This document shows, one piece after another, positions 27,482 through 36,307 of a DNA stretch of 64,000 nucleotides. Position 1 is the stretch's first letter. Each line of letters begins with the position of its first letter. The stretch lies in NCBI GenBank assembly GCA_963764205.1, contig CAVXRN010000006.1, forward strand, positions 868,001-932,000. The letters are read 5' to 3'. The notes beneath the pieces were generated by a model, which was not told where the DNA came from, searched no databases, and worked only from the letters and a program-made list of their open reading frames with translations. The translations under genes and the position numbers were made by a program. Source of the DNA: Chersky-840 sp963764205. Its GTDB lineage: Bacteria; Actinomycetota; Acidimicrobiia; Acidimicrobiales; UBA8190.

Positions 27482-28412
27482 GTGCCCATCACCCCGACCG
27501 AGAAGATCTGGCTCGACGGCGAGCTCGTCGACTGGGACAAGGCGCGCATCCACGTGCTCACCCACTCGCTGCACTACGGCTCCGGCGTCTTCGAAGGCAT
27601 CCGCGCCTATCCGACGAGCCGCGGCGTGGCGGTGTTCCGGCTCACCGACCACATCAACCGGCTCTTCACGTCGGCCAAGGTGTTCATGATCGACGTGCCG
27701 TTCAGCCCCGAGCAGCTCATCGCGGCGAGCAAGGAGGTCGTCGCGGTCAACGGCCTCGACGACGGGTGCTACGTGCGCCCCATCGTCTACCTCGGGTACG
27801 GCGAGATGGGCCTCAACCCGCTGCCGTGCCCGGTCAGCGTGGCCATCGCGGCGTGGCCGTGGGGCACGTACCTGGGCGACGAGGGCGTGGCCAACGGCAT
27901 CCGGCTCAAGGTGTCGTCGTGGCAGCGCCACGACCCCAACGCCGTGCCGACCGCGGCCAAGGGGACCGGCATGTACGTGAACTCGTCGCTGGCCAAGGTC
28001 GAGGCGCTCAAGGCCGGCTACGACGAGGCCGTGCTGCTCTCGGCCGACGGGTCGGTGTCGGAGTGCACGGGCGAGAACATCTTCGTCGTCCAGGGCCGCA
28101 CGATCGTGACGCCGCCCACGTCGGAGTCCGCCGCGCTGGCGGGCATCACGCAGGACTCGGTCGCGCGTCATCGCCACCGACCTGGGCTACGAGTACCGCA
28201 CCGAGGCGCTCATCCGCACCGACCTCTATACCGCCGACGAGGCGTTCCTCACCGGGACCGCGGCCGAGGTCGTGCCGATCCGCGAGGTCGACGACCGCGC
28301 CGTGGGCACCGGGAGGCCGGGGCCGGTGACCAAGCAGATCCAGGACACGTACTTCGCCACGGTCCGGGGCGAGGTCGACCGCTACAAGGACTGGCTCGAA
28401 CATGTCGAGTGA
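27482..28412 (+). CDS. ilvE: Branched-chain amino-acid aminotransferase (frameshifted as read)
   Basis: PLP fold-type IV enzyme for the last step of Val, Leu and Ile synthesis. The first frame has IWLDGELVDWDKARIHVLTHSLHYGSGVFEGIRAY and the PLP-lysine segment PTAAKGTGMYVNSSLAK, and reaches AGITQDSV. The continuation (VIATDLGYEYRTEALIRTDLYTADEAF through FATVRGEVDRYKDWLEHVE) is one frame off. Removing one base in the GCGCG tract at 28163-28167 gives about 309 residues, the normal length. The restored stop (28410-28412) overlaps the cimA ATG, as expected in this operon. Confidence 0.9.
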
Positions 28413-30100
28413 CACGGCGGGCGGCCACACCGGCAAGACCGGCCGCGCCGGCCACGTCGATCACACCCACAGCACGGCGAGCCACGGCTTCGACCTTCCC
28501 GCCCTGCCCGACGCCGTCGACATCTTCGACACGACGCTGCGCGACGGGTCGCAGCAGGAGGGGCTGTCGCTGACCGTCGACGACAAGCTCCGCGTGGCCG
28601 AGCAGCTCGACCATCTCGGCGTGGCGTTCATCGAGGGCGGTTGGCCCGGCGCCAACCACAAGGACGAGGAGTTCTTCGCCCGGGCCCCGGCCGAGCTGCG
28701 GCTGTCGACGGCCACGCTCGTGGCGTTCGGCTCCACCCGTCGCGCCGGCGTCCGGGCCGAGGACGACGAGGTCCTGCGCCAGCTCGTGAAGGCCAACACC
28801 GAGGCCGTGTGCATCGTGGCCAAGGCTTCGAAGCTCCATGTGACCGAGGCGTTGCGCACGACGCTCGATGAGGCCGTCGCCATGGCAGCAGACTCGGTGC
28901 ATTTCCTGCGCAGCCACGACCTGCGCGTGTTCTTCGACGCGGAGCACTTCTTCGACGGCTATCGCGACGACCCGGAGTTCACGCTCCGCGTCGTGCGAGC
29001 GGCGGAGGAGGCGGGCGCCGAGGCCATCGTCCTGTGCGACACGAACGGCGGCACGTTGCCCCACGACGTCGAGCGCATCGTGGCCGGCGTGGTGGCGGAC
29101 TTCGAGTGCCAGGTCGGCGTGCACTTCCACAACGACTCGGGCTGTGCCGTGGCCAACTCCATCGCCGGCGTGCGGGCCGGCGCCACGCACGTCCAGGGAT
29201 GTGTCAACGGCTACGGCGAACGGACCGGCAACGCGGACCTCTCCGCCGCGATCCCCAACCTGTCGATCAAGCTCAACGTCCGCACCATCCCGCCCGACCG
29301 TCTCGAGCGGATCACGCCGGTCTCGCACCACATCGCCGAGCTCGTCAACATCGCGCCCGACCCCCAGCAGCCCTACGTCGGCTCCGCCGCCTTCGCCCAC
29401 AAGGCCGGGTTGCACACGAGCGCCATCGCCCGTCGGCGCGACGCATACGAGCACATCCCGCCCGACCTCGTCGGGAACGGGACGCGCTTCGTCGTCTCGG
29501 AGATGGCGGGCCGGTCGACGTTGGCGTTGAAGGCGCAGGAGCTCGGCTTGGAGCTCGACTCCGACGCGTTGTCGGCCGTCCTCGACACGCTGAAGGCGCT
29601 CGAGTACCGCGGGTACCACTTCGAGGTGGCCGACGGCTCGCTCGAGCTGCTGTTGCGCCGCGCCACGGGGTGGGAGCCGTCGTATCTTCGAGGTCGAGTC
29701 GTTCCGCGTCATCAACGACCACGACGACCGTGACGACGTTGACGACACGGTTCGACGGGGCCGCCACACCACCGAGGCGACGGTCCGGATCCGCGTGGGC
29801 GACGAGCGCGTCGTCGCCACGGCCGAGGGCAACGGCCCCATCAACGCGCTGGACTCGGCCTTGCGCCAGGCCATCGGTGGCCACTTCCCGACGTTGTCGG
29901 CGGTCCATCTCGTCGACTACCGCGTCCGCGTGCTCGACACGGGCAAGGGCACCGGGGCGGTCACGCGCGTCCTGATCGACACGAGCGACGGTGAGCACGT
30001 CTGGACCACGATCGGCGTCTCGGAGAACATCATCGAGGCCTCCTGGCAGGCCCTGTTCGACTCGATCGTCTACGGTCTCGTCCACGCCGAGCAGGAGTAG
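28402..30100 (+). CDS. cimA: Citramalate synthase (frameshifted as read)
   Basis: Condenses pyruvate and acetyl-CoA to citramalate, giving a threonine-independent route to isoleucine. CimA-type rather than LeuA-type features are IFDTTLRDGSQQEGLSLTVDDKLRVAEQLD, GGWPGANHKDEEFF, and GVHFHNDSGCAVANS. The barrel is followed by a C-terminal LeuA-dimer domain (VGDERVVATAEGNGPINALDSALRQ) lying in another frame. The frames join if one base is removed near 29682-29688 (WEPSY then FEVESFRVINDHDD), giving about 565 residues. The enzyme's place with leuB and ilvE behind a Val/Ile leader supports the assignment. Confidence 0.9.
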
Positions 30101-30111
30101 CCCGACCTCCC

Positions 30112-30627
30112 ATGACCCAGCCCAACTTCGTGCCGATCGTCGAGACCGACCAGGTCCGGCCCTCGTACCGGCTGCGCACCCCGAGCGACTGGCGCGCCGG
30201 GCGCGTGGCGGACCTGCGCGGGCCCGAGGAGCGGCGCGGTCCGGAGCTGGGGGCGCCCGGCACCGACCAGGGCTATGCCCTCCTGCTCGCCCACAGCCTC
30301 TTCGAGGACCGCCTCGAGCTCACCGGCGGGATCACGGCCGAGGACGCCCTCGTGGGTTGTGCGGCACTGGGCAGCCGCCGTGCCTCGATGTTCGGCCGGG
30401 CCCCGGTGGCCAAGGACATCGAGCTCGGCCTGACCCTGTTCGGCTTCCTCGGCGGAGCGCCCGACGACCTCGTGGCGTGGCGGGCCCCGCTCTTCCAGGC
30501 CGCGGCGCATCACTACCCCCAGCAACGGGCCATCGCGGGGGCGGTGTCCGAGGAGACGCTGCGGTCGACGCCGGCCGATGTGCGCTCCCGGCTGTCGGCC
30601 TGGCGGTCGATGATGGTGGACGCGTAA
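30112..30627 (+). CDS. Conserved-looking protein of unknown function
   Basis: A 171-residue soluble protein beginning MTQPNFVPIVETDQVRPSYRLRTPSDWRAGR and containing GPEERRGPELGAPGTDQGYALLLAHSLFEDRL and AALGSRRASMFGRAPVAKDIELGLTLFGFLGG. No signal peptide, transmembrane segment or cofactor motif is seen, and I do not recognise a domain. It starts 11 bp after cimA and ends 11 bp before a hydrolase gene, so it is probably co-transcribed with the leuB unit. Codon bias matches its neighbours, supporting a real gene. Confidence 0.7.
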   Translation: MTQPNFVPIVETDQVRPSYRLRTPSDWRAGRVADLRGPEERRGPELGAPGTDQGYALLLAHSLFEDRLELTGGITAEDALVGCAALGSRRASMFGRAPVAKDIELGLTLFGFLGGAPDDLVAWRAPLFQAAAHHYPQQRAIAGAVSEETLRSTPADVRSRLSAWRSMMVDA

Positions 30628-30638
30628 CCCTCGACGGG

Positions 30639-31533
30639 ATGTCGGTGCACGAGCTCGAGGTCACCGCCAACGGGCTCACGTTCGAGGCGCGAGCGACGGG
30701 GCCAACCGACGGCCGCGCCGTGATCTTCTTACACGGCTTTCCCCAGACGTCGTACTCGTGGCACCACCAGCTCGACGCCCTCGGCGCGGCGGGCTATCGC
30801 GGCGCTCGCCTTCGACCAGCGCGGGTACTCACCCCGTGCCCGACCCGCCGCGGTCGACGATTACCGCATCGACGCGCTCGTCGCCGACGTCCTGGCCGTC
30901 GCCGACGCGTGGGGCCTCGAGCGCTTCGACCTCGTCGGCCACGACTGGGGTGCGATGGTCGCGTGGGTCGTGGCCGGCCGTCATCCCGAGCGACTCCGCA
31001 CGCTGAGCGCGGTGTCGGTGCCCCATCCGCGCGCTTTCGCCGCCGCCTTCCGTGGCAGTGACAGTGACGACGGCGGCGACGGGGGAGACGACGACCAACG
31101 CCAGCGCTCGTCGTACATCGACGTCTTCCGGGCCGAGGGCGGAGTGGCCGAACGGGCGCTGCTGGGCGACGACGGCTCGGGCCGGGGTCTGCGCGCCATG
31201 TTCGACGCCAGCGGCCTCGCCTCGGACACCGACGAGGTGGACCGGTTCGTCGCGGCGATGGTCGAGCCCGGCGCCCTGACGGCCGCGCTCAATTGGTACC
31301 GCGCCACCGAGCCGCATGCCATGAGCGACGTCGGTGCGATCACCGTGCCCACCCTCTACGTGTGGTCCGACAACGACATCGCCTTGGGGCGCGCCGCGGC
31401 GGAGGCGACGGCGCGATGGGTCTCGGGCCCGTACCGCTTCGAGGTCCTGCCCGGCGTGAGCCACTGGATCCCCGAGACCGCACCGGCCGAGCTGAACGGG
31501 CTGTTGCTGGAGCACCTCGCCGCACACGGCTGA
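30639..31533 (+). CDS. Alpha/beta hydrolase, epoxide-hydrolase/haloalkane-dehalogenase-like (frameshifted as read)
   Basis: The first frame gives MSVHELEVTANGLTFEARA and the oxyanion motif IFLHGFPQTSYSWHHQLDAL. From about 30800 the gene continues one frame off with ALAFDQRGYSPRARP, the Asp nucleophile elbow LVGHDWGAMVAWVVAG, a lid region, the acid segment VWSDNDIALG and the catalytic His in LPGVSHWIPE. Removing one base from CGCGGCGC (30799-30803) makes one protein of about 297 residues. The Asp nucleophile suggests epoxide or halide chemistry rather than simple ester cleavage; the substrate is unknown. Confidence 0.85.
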
Positions 31534-31577
31534 GCCGGCCGCCGCGCCCCCTTCGCCGCGGGCGCGGCCCGGGATGC

Positions 31578-31583
31578 GAGACT
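31578..31583 (+). promoter_or_regulatory. GAGACT -10-like element immediately upstream of the acyl-CoA dehydrogenase start
   Basis: The sequence GCGAGACTGG matches the -10 region of the ilvB and leuB leader promoters and ends only six bases before the ATG at 31590, which would give a leaderless message. No convincing -35 is seen at 17 bp. Confidence 0.35.
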
Positions 31584-31589
31584 GGGCCC

Positions 31590-32744
31590 ATGGACCAGAC
31601 CCCCGCCTACGCCCTCGCCGACACCCACAAGGAGTTCCGGCGTGCGGTCCGCCACATGGCCGAGGACCGCATCGCTCCGCACGCGGCAGAGGTCGACCGT
31701 GACGCCGCGTTCCCGTGGGACGGCTTCAAGGCGTCGGTCGAGATGGAGCTGCCCGCCCTGGGCATCCCCGTCGCCTACGGCGGCGCCGGTGCCGATCACG
31801 TCACCCAGGCGATCATGGTCGAAGAGCTCGCCCGCGTGTGCGCGGCGACGAGCGTGACGATGCTCATCTCCAAGCTCGGCATGATGCCGATCTTCAACTG
31901 GGGCACCGAGGAGCTGCGGCAGAAGTACGTCCCGCGCGTGGCGTCGGGTGACGCCCAGGCCAGCTACTGCCTGTCCGAAGCCGACGCCGGCAGCGACGTC
32001 GCCGCCATGCGCTGTCGCGCCGTGCGCGACGGCGACCACTACGTGCTCTCGGGCACCAAGTACTGGATCACCAACGCCGGGGCGTCGGACATCTACACCG
32101 TCTTCGCCAAGACCGACCCCGACGCGGGCCACCGCGGCATCAGCTGCTTCGTCGTCGAGGCCGACTGGGGCGTGCGCGTGGCCAAGCTCGAGCACAAGAT
32201 GGGCCTGCGCGGCAGCCCCACGGGCGAAGTCGTCTTCGACGACGTCCGCGTGCCCGTCGGCAACCGCGTGGGCGAGGAGGGCCAGGGCTTCACCATCGCC
32301 ATGCACACCCTCGACCGCTCCCGCCCCACCATCGGCGCCCAGGCCGTCGGCATCGCCCAGGGTGCGATCGACTACGCCGCGCACTACATGACGCAGCGCA
32401 AGGCCTTCGGGCACCCCATCGCGGACTTCCAGGGACTGCGCTTCATGCTGGCCGACATGGCCATGCGCACCGAGGCGGCCCGCACGCTCGTCTACCGCGC
32501 CTGCTCGGTCATCGACGGCGGCGACCCCGACAACGAGCTCTCGATGATCGGCGCCATGGCGAAATGCTTCGCCTCGGACACCGCCATGGCCGTCACCACC
32601 GACGCCGTGCAGCTCCTCGGTGGCTACGGCTACACCACCGACTTCCCGGCCGAGCGTTTCATGCGCGACGCCAAGATCACCCAGATCTACGAGGGCACCA
32701 ACCAGATCCAGCGCGTCGTCATCTCCAAGAAGCTGCTCGGCTAG
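31590..32744 (+). CDS. Acyl-CoA dehydrogenase
   Basis: FAD-dependent enzyme of 384 residues that oxidises an acyl-CoA to the 2-enoyl-CoA. Substrate/FAD motifs are YCLSEADAGSDVAAMRCRA and YWITNAGASDIYTVFAKTD; the C-terminal helical domain contains QLLGGYGYTTDFPAERFMRDAKITQIYEGTNQIQR, in which the Glu of YEGT is the usual catalytic base. The sequence is of the short/medium-chain type; substrate length cannot be set from this alone. It lies 56 bp after the hydrolase and is convergent with the GGDEF gene. Confidence 0.93.
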   Translation: MDQTPAYALADTHKEFRRAVRHMAEDRIAPHAAEVDRDAAFPWDGFKASVEMELPALGIPVAYGGAGADHVTQAIMVEELARVCAATSVTMLISKLGMMPIFNWGTEELRQKYVPRVASGDAQASYCLSEADAGSDVAAMRCRAVRDGDHYVLSGTKYWITNAGASDIYTVFAKTDPDAGHRGISCFVVEADWGVRVAKLEHKMGLRGSPTGEVVFDDVRVPVGNRVGEEGQGFTIAMHTLDRSRPTIGAQAVGIAQGAIDYAAHYMTQRKAFGHPIADFQGLRFMLADMAMRTEAARTLVYRACSVIDGGDPDNELSMIGAMAKCFASDTAMAVTTDAVQLLGGYGYTTDFPAERFMRDAKITQIYEGTNQIQRVVISKKLLG

Positions 32745-32751
32745 GCGCCGG

Positions 32752-32811
32752 GACGGTCGGCGCCGCCGGTCCGCGCTGGCAGTCCGCGCTGTTGGTCGGC
32801 GCTGTCAGTCG
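32752..32811. repeat. Degenerate 13-bp tandem repeat at the diguanylate cyclase gene end
   Basis: On the minus strand, units similar to CCGACTGACAGCG begin with the last codon and stop of the GGDEF gene and recur about five times with substitutions, filling the gap to the acyl-CoA dehydrogenase stop. Confidence 0.6.
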
Positions 32812-33962
32812 GACCGGGAGGACGACGCCGGGCTGCGCACCGCGACGGCGTCACGTCCCGTGCGTTTGACCTCGTACAGGGCGAAGTCGGCATCGTCGAA
32901 CATCTGCTCCACCGTGGGCACGGACCGGTCGAGCCCGCTCACGCCGGCACTGATCGTCACGGGGACCTCGACCGAACCGCGGAGGTCTCGACGGATGCGC
33001 TCGGCCAGGGCCACGGCGTCGGACGGCTCGGTGTCGGGCAGCACGACGGCGAATTCGTCGCCTCCCAGACGACCCACCATGTCGAAGGTCCGCACATCTG
33101 TCCGCAGCACCGCACCGACCGCCGCGAGCACGCGATCGCCGACGACGTGTCCGTACGTGTCGTTGACGGACTTGAATTGGTCCACATCGATCATCACGAG
33201 GCTCAAGCTGCGATCGTGGCGCATCGACCGAGCGATCTCTTCCTCGAGCCGTTGACGAAAGACCCGTCGCACGGCACATCCCGTGAGCTCGTCGGTCGCC
33301 GCCAACACCGCGATCGTCTCGAGCAGCTGCCGCTCGTGTCGTTCGATACGACTGCGGTTCACCGACGCCGCCACCGAGAGAACGGCCGCCCCGGCGAGAA
33401 CGGCGAAGAACATGAACGAGCGCTCCTGGGAGATGGCTCCCTGCATGTGGGTCGCGGCCACGACGGCGGCAGAGGCGAGCGCCGAGAGCCCGCACAGTGC
33501 CGCCGCCTTGGGCGTGAACATCAGGGCGGCGTAGACGAGCGGGAGAAAGAGGAGGACGAGGATGGGACTGTTGGGGCCGAGGTCGAGGATCGTCACACCT
33601 CCGACGGCGAAGGCCGAGAGTACGGTCCACGCCACCGAGTACCTCGCCCGCCACGGCTTCGACGCCACGGTGGGCGCGAGCCCGATGCCGGCCACGGCGA
33701 AGACCAGCCACAGGCTGACCACCACCCACAGCGCCGGCCGATGGGGCCCGTTGGGCGTCAGTCCCAGATAGACCATGACGACGAGCGTCTCCGCCAGGAA
33801 GACGCCGAATCCCATCCGCATGTGGGTCAGCCAGAAGCCGCGCTTGGCATCCTCGCCGCTGCGGGCCTCGTCGCCGCTTCGGGCCTCGGGTGCCACTCTC
33901 GTGGGCGCCTGTCTCACCTCAGGCGTCACCCCCGTGGGCACGTGTGTCTGGGAAGATTCCAT
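32805..33962 (-). CDS. Membrane-bound diguanylate cyclase (GGDEF domain)
   Basis: A 385-residue protein with an N-terminal region of about six hydrophobic segments (50-215) followed by a GGDEF domain. The active site is intact (GRLGGDEFAVVLPDTEPSD), as are the upstream SLVMIDVDQFKSVNDTYGHVVGD metal/GTP residues. RTFD five residues before GGDEF matches the RxxD inhibitory site for product feedback. It should therefore synthesise c-di-GMP at the membrane. No EAL domain or recognisable sensor domain is fused. Confidence 0.93.
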   Translation of the reverse strand: MESSQTHVPTGVTPEVRQAPTRVAPEARSGDEARSGEDAKRGFWLTHMRMGFGVFLAETLVVMVYLGLTPNGPHRPALWVVVSLWLVFAVAGIGLAPTVASKPWRARYSVAWTVLSAFAVGGVTILDLGPNSPILVLLFLPLVYAALMFTPKAAALCGLSALASAAVVAATHMQGAISQERSFMFFAVLAGAAVLSVAASVNRSRIERHERQLLETIAVLAATDELTGCAVRRVFRQRLEEEIARSMRHDRSLSLVMIDVDQFKSVNDTYGHVVGDRVLAAVGAVLRTDVRTFDMVGRLGGDEFAVVLPDTEPSDAVALAERIRRDLRGSVEVPVTISAGVSGLDRSVPTVEQMFDDADFALYEVKRTGRDAVAVRSPASSSRSD

Positions 33963-34144
33963 GCGCGCAGCAGCCCTTCATGTGTGCGGCTAGCTCGGTA
34001 TCGACCGAAACGGCCTCAGGCCTTTAGAAGCGATTGCCGACCTGCCCCCCAGAAGGCCGAGCTCCTCGCCCCGGGACCGGGCCGTGCGTGGGCCGGTCCG
34101 CCCGGAGGCGTTCGGGGCAGCGGTGCGATCGCTACCCTCGCGCC

Positions 34145-34615
34145 ATGGACGACCAGAAGCCGCCACGGAGCGCGGGCGACGAACGTGCAACGCTGCGCGC
34201 ACTGCTGCAATACCAACGTGAGTCCTTCGTTCGGAAAGTGACCGGGGTGAGTGACACAGAAGCGTCGTCGTCCCCCGTGCCCTCCGGTACCACACTTCTC
34301 TGGCTCGCCCATCACATGGCTGACGCCGAAACCAACTGGGTCCTCACCCGGTTCGCGCAACGTCCGCAGAACCCGCTGCTGGCTCGCCACAGCAGCACCA
34401 TGGGAGACGCAGTGGATCGGTACCGCGACGTCTGGGGGGAGGTCGATGCCGTCGTGGCCGACACGGCCAGTCTCGACCGCGTGTGCCCGTCATTCGACCC
34501 CGGCCCACCGGTCAATTTGCGATGGATCCTGGGCCATCTCCTGGAGGAGACGGCCCGCCACGCCGGCCATGCGGACATCCTGCGCGAGTTGCTCGACGGG
34601 AAGACCGGACGCTGA
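34145..34615 (+). CDS. DinB/DUF664-family protein (mycothiol-transferase-like)
   Basis: A 156-residue helical-bundle protein. Conserved His residues appear in LLWLAHHMADAE and in LEETARHAGHADILREL, matching the metal-binding triad of the DinB superfamily, where actinobacterial members use mycothiol as thiol donor. The N-terminal ERATLRALLQYQRESFVRKV is typical of DUF664. The 182-bp region upstream (33963-34144) is non-coding with no recognised motif. Function is probably detoxification, but this is family inference only. Confidence 0.8.
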   Translation: MDDQKPPRSAGDERATLRALLQYQRESFVRKVTGVSDTEASSSPVPSGTTLLWLAHHMADAETNWVLTRFAQRPQNPLLARHSSTMGDAVDRYRDVWGEVDAVVADTASLDRVCPSFDPGPPVNLRWILGHLLEETARHAGHADILRELLDGKTGR

Positions 34616-34673
34616 CGCTGCCGATCTGGTTGGACCTGGAGGCGCCGGGGACGCCTTGTAAGGTTCGGGATCG

Positions 34674-35633
34674 ATGACTGAGCCCGGAGCGGGGCGACTC
34701 CGAAGACTCGCCGAGGAGCTCGAGGAAAGCGGGCTTCGTCTCGACGTCATCGCTGCTGTGCGAGACATGCTGATCGAGGAGATCGACCAGGCGCTCCGGC
34801 CGCCGGTCCACGAGCGACGAACCGCCAGCAGCGGCACGATCATCGAGCCGGCGTCGGATCCCTCCACCTGGGCATCCGAGACGCAACTCGAGATCACGCG
34901 CACGCCGCTCGGTCACCAGCCCCTTTCCGGGGCCCGACGCTTTGCCGACGGCCTGTCGAGTTGGCTCCTGCGCCGCACCGACGGCACGAACGAGTTGGTC
35001 GTGTTCGACCGACCGGCGGGCTCCGAGCGTGACATCGCGGTGCTCGGGAACGTGCTCGACGCCACGATCGTGCAGCGACACCCCGCCGGCTCGGTCCGCG
35101 TCGTCGGACGATTCGGCGTCCTCCGGTGGGAAGGCCTGACGTGGCACCACGAGCCACCCGTGAGCAGTTGGAGTGACTCCCTCACGGCCAGCCCGGAGTA
35201 CGGCGACCCGGCGGTGCTCCTGGCGATGCTCAGGTTCGCCGTCCACGATCTCGGCTCTCTGGGCATCGGAGCGTTGCTCATCTATCGACCCGATGCCGAG
35301 CCGGGACCGTTCGTGGAGGAAAGGCTCCCCCCGCCGCCGCCGCTACGAATTCGCAAGGCCTCGCATCTGGCGCCGATTCGCCACGCCCTCGCCCAGGTCG
35401 ACGGCGCCGCGATCTTCGACGCCGACGGCGTGCTCCGCCTGCTCGGCGTACGGCTCGTGCCGAGCATCACCTCCGAAGAATTGGTCGACGCCCTCGGAGG
35501 TACCCGCCACACGTCGGGACGGCGCTACAGCTACGACGACCCGTTCTCCACCGTGATCGCCGTCTCCGACGACGGTCCCGTCTCGGTACTCCGCAACGGC
35601 GCGGTGCTCGACCGCTCACCCGACCGTCCCTGA
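34674..35633 (+). CDS. DisA_N (diadenylate-cyclase-like) domain protein with altered motif
   Basis: A 319-residue cytoplasmic protein. The C-terminal third resembles the DAC domain: IGALLIYRPDAEP, HALAQVDGAAIFDADGVLRLLGVRL, then GTRHTSGRRYSYDDPFSTVIAVSDDGPVSVLRNG. The DGA motif is kept, but the canonical RHR reads RHT. The N-terminal 200 residues are of unknown fold. It may make c-di-AMP, bind nucleotides without catalysis, or sense something else. It sits 58 bp after the DinB-like gene and before the pRiA4b-like gene, with no CdaR/DisA context. Confidence 0.6.
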   Translation: MTEPGAGRLRRLAEELEESGLRLDVIAAVRDMLIEEIDQALRPPVHERRTASSGTIIEPASDPSTWASETQLEITRTPLGHQPLSGARRFADGLSSWLLRRTDGTNELVVFDRPAGSERDIAVLGNVLDATIVQRHPAGSVRVVGRFGVLRWEGLTWHHEPPVSSWSDSLTASPEYGDPAVLLAMLRFAVHDLGSLGIGALLIYRPDAEPGPFVEERLPPPPPLRIRKASHLAPIRHALAQVDGAAIFDADGVLRLLGVRLVPSITSEELVDALGGTRHTSGRRYSYDDPFSTVIAVSDDGPVSVLRNGAVLDRSPDRP

Positions 35634-35695
35634 CCTCCAGGGTGCGATGTCGTGACCCTGCGCACGGCGTCTCGTCGTGGCAGCATTGCCGCCTG

Positions 35696-36244
35696 ATGGC
35701 GCGCACGTGGCTGTCGATCCGAGTCGAGCTGGTCGAAGGCCGTGGGTCCACGTGTTGGCCGCGTCCAGGGCGCGTGCTCGCCGCGTCGAAATCGCACACC
35801 TTCGCCGACCTGGCCGAGGCGATCGACGACGCCTTCGCCCGGTGGGACACGAGCCACCTCCACGAATTCGTCCTGGCCGACGGCACCCAGTTGTCGGCGC
35901 CGGATCCCGACTGGGACGAACCCGATTCGGTGCTCGACGACGGACGCACCACGTTGTCCCGGCTCGAGCGGGGTGAGCAGTTCCTCTACACCTTCGATCT
36001 CGGCGACGACTGGGCTCATCTCTGTACCGTCGACGACGGTTGGATCGACCCACTCGACGAGCTCGGCATCGTGCCCGATGCGCCGCTGCCGTACTGGGGG
36101 TGGGGGGACATCCCCGACCAGTACGGCCGGCGTTGGGAGAGTGACGACGGCGAGCCGAAGGCACGCCCCGACCCGCATCTGACCGACCTCCCGCCCTTGC
36201 GGCAGGGATGGGGACCCACGAAGCGCTCATCGCGGAGGTCATGA
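35696..36244 (+). CDS. Plasmid pRiA4b ORF-3-like protein
   Basis: A 182-residue protein with the pattern of this widespread but uncharacterised family: TFADLAEAIDDAFARWDTSHLHEFVL near the start, ERGEQFLYTFDLGDDWAHLCTVDD centrally, and GDIPDQYGRRWESDDGEP near the end. ATG at 35696 was preferred over an earlier in-frame ATG because it aligns with the family N-terminus. Its biochemical role is unknown. Confidence 0.75.
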   Translation: MARTWLSIRVELVEGRGSTCWPRPGRVLAASKSHTFADLAEAIDDAFARWDTSHLHEFVLADGTQLSAPDPDWDEPDSVLDDGRTTLSRLERGEQFLYTFDLGDDWAHLCTVDDGWIDPLDELGIVPDAPLPYWGWGDIPDQYGRRWESDDGEPKARPDPHLTDLPPLRQGWGPTKRSSRRS

Positions 36245-36307
36245 CGACGGCGTCACGACGTCGCCCGCTGACCGACACGGGGCCCGGGCCGGGCTACAGT
36301 CGAACAC

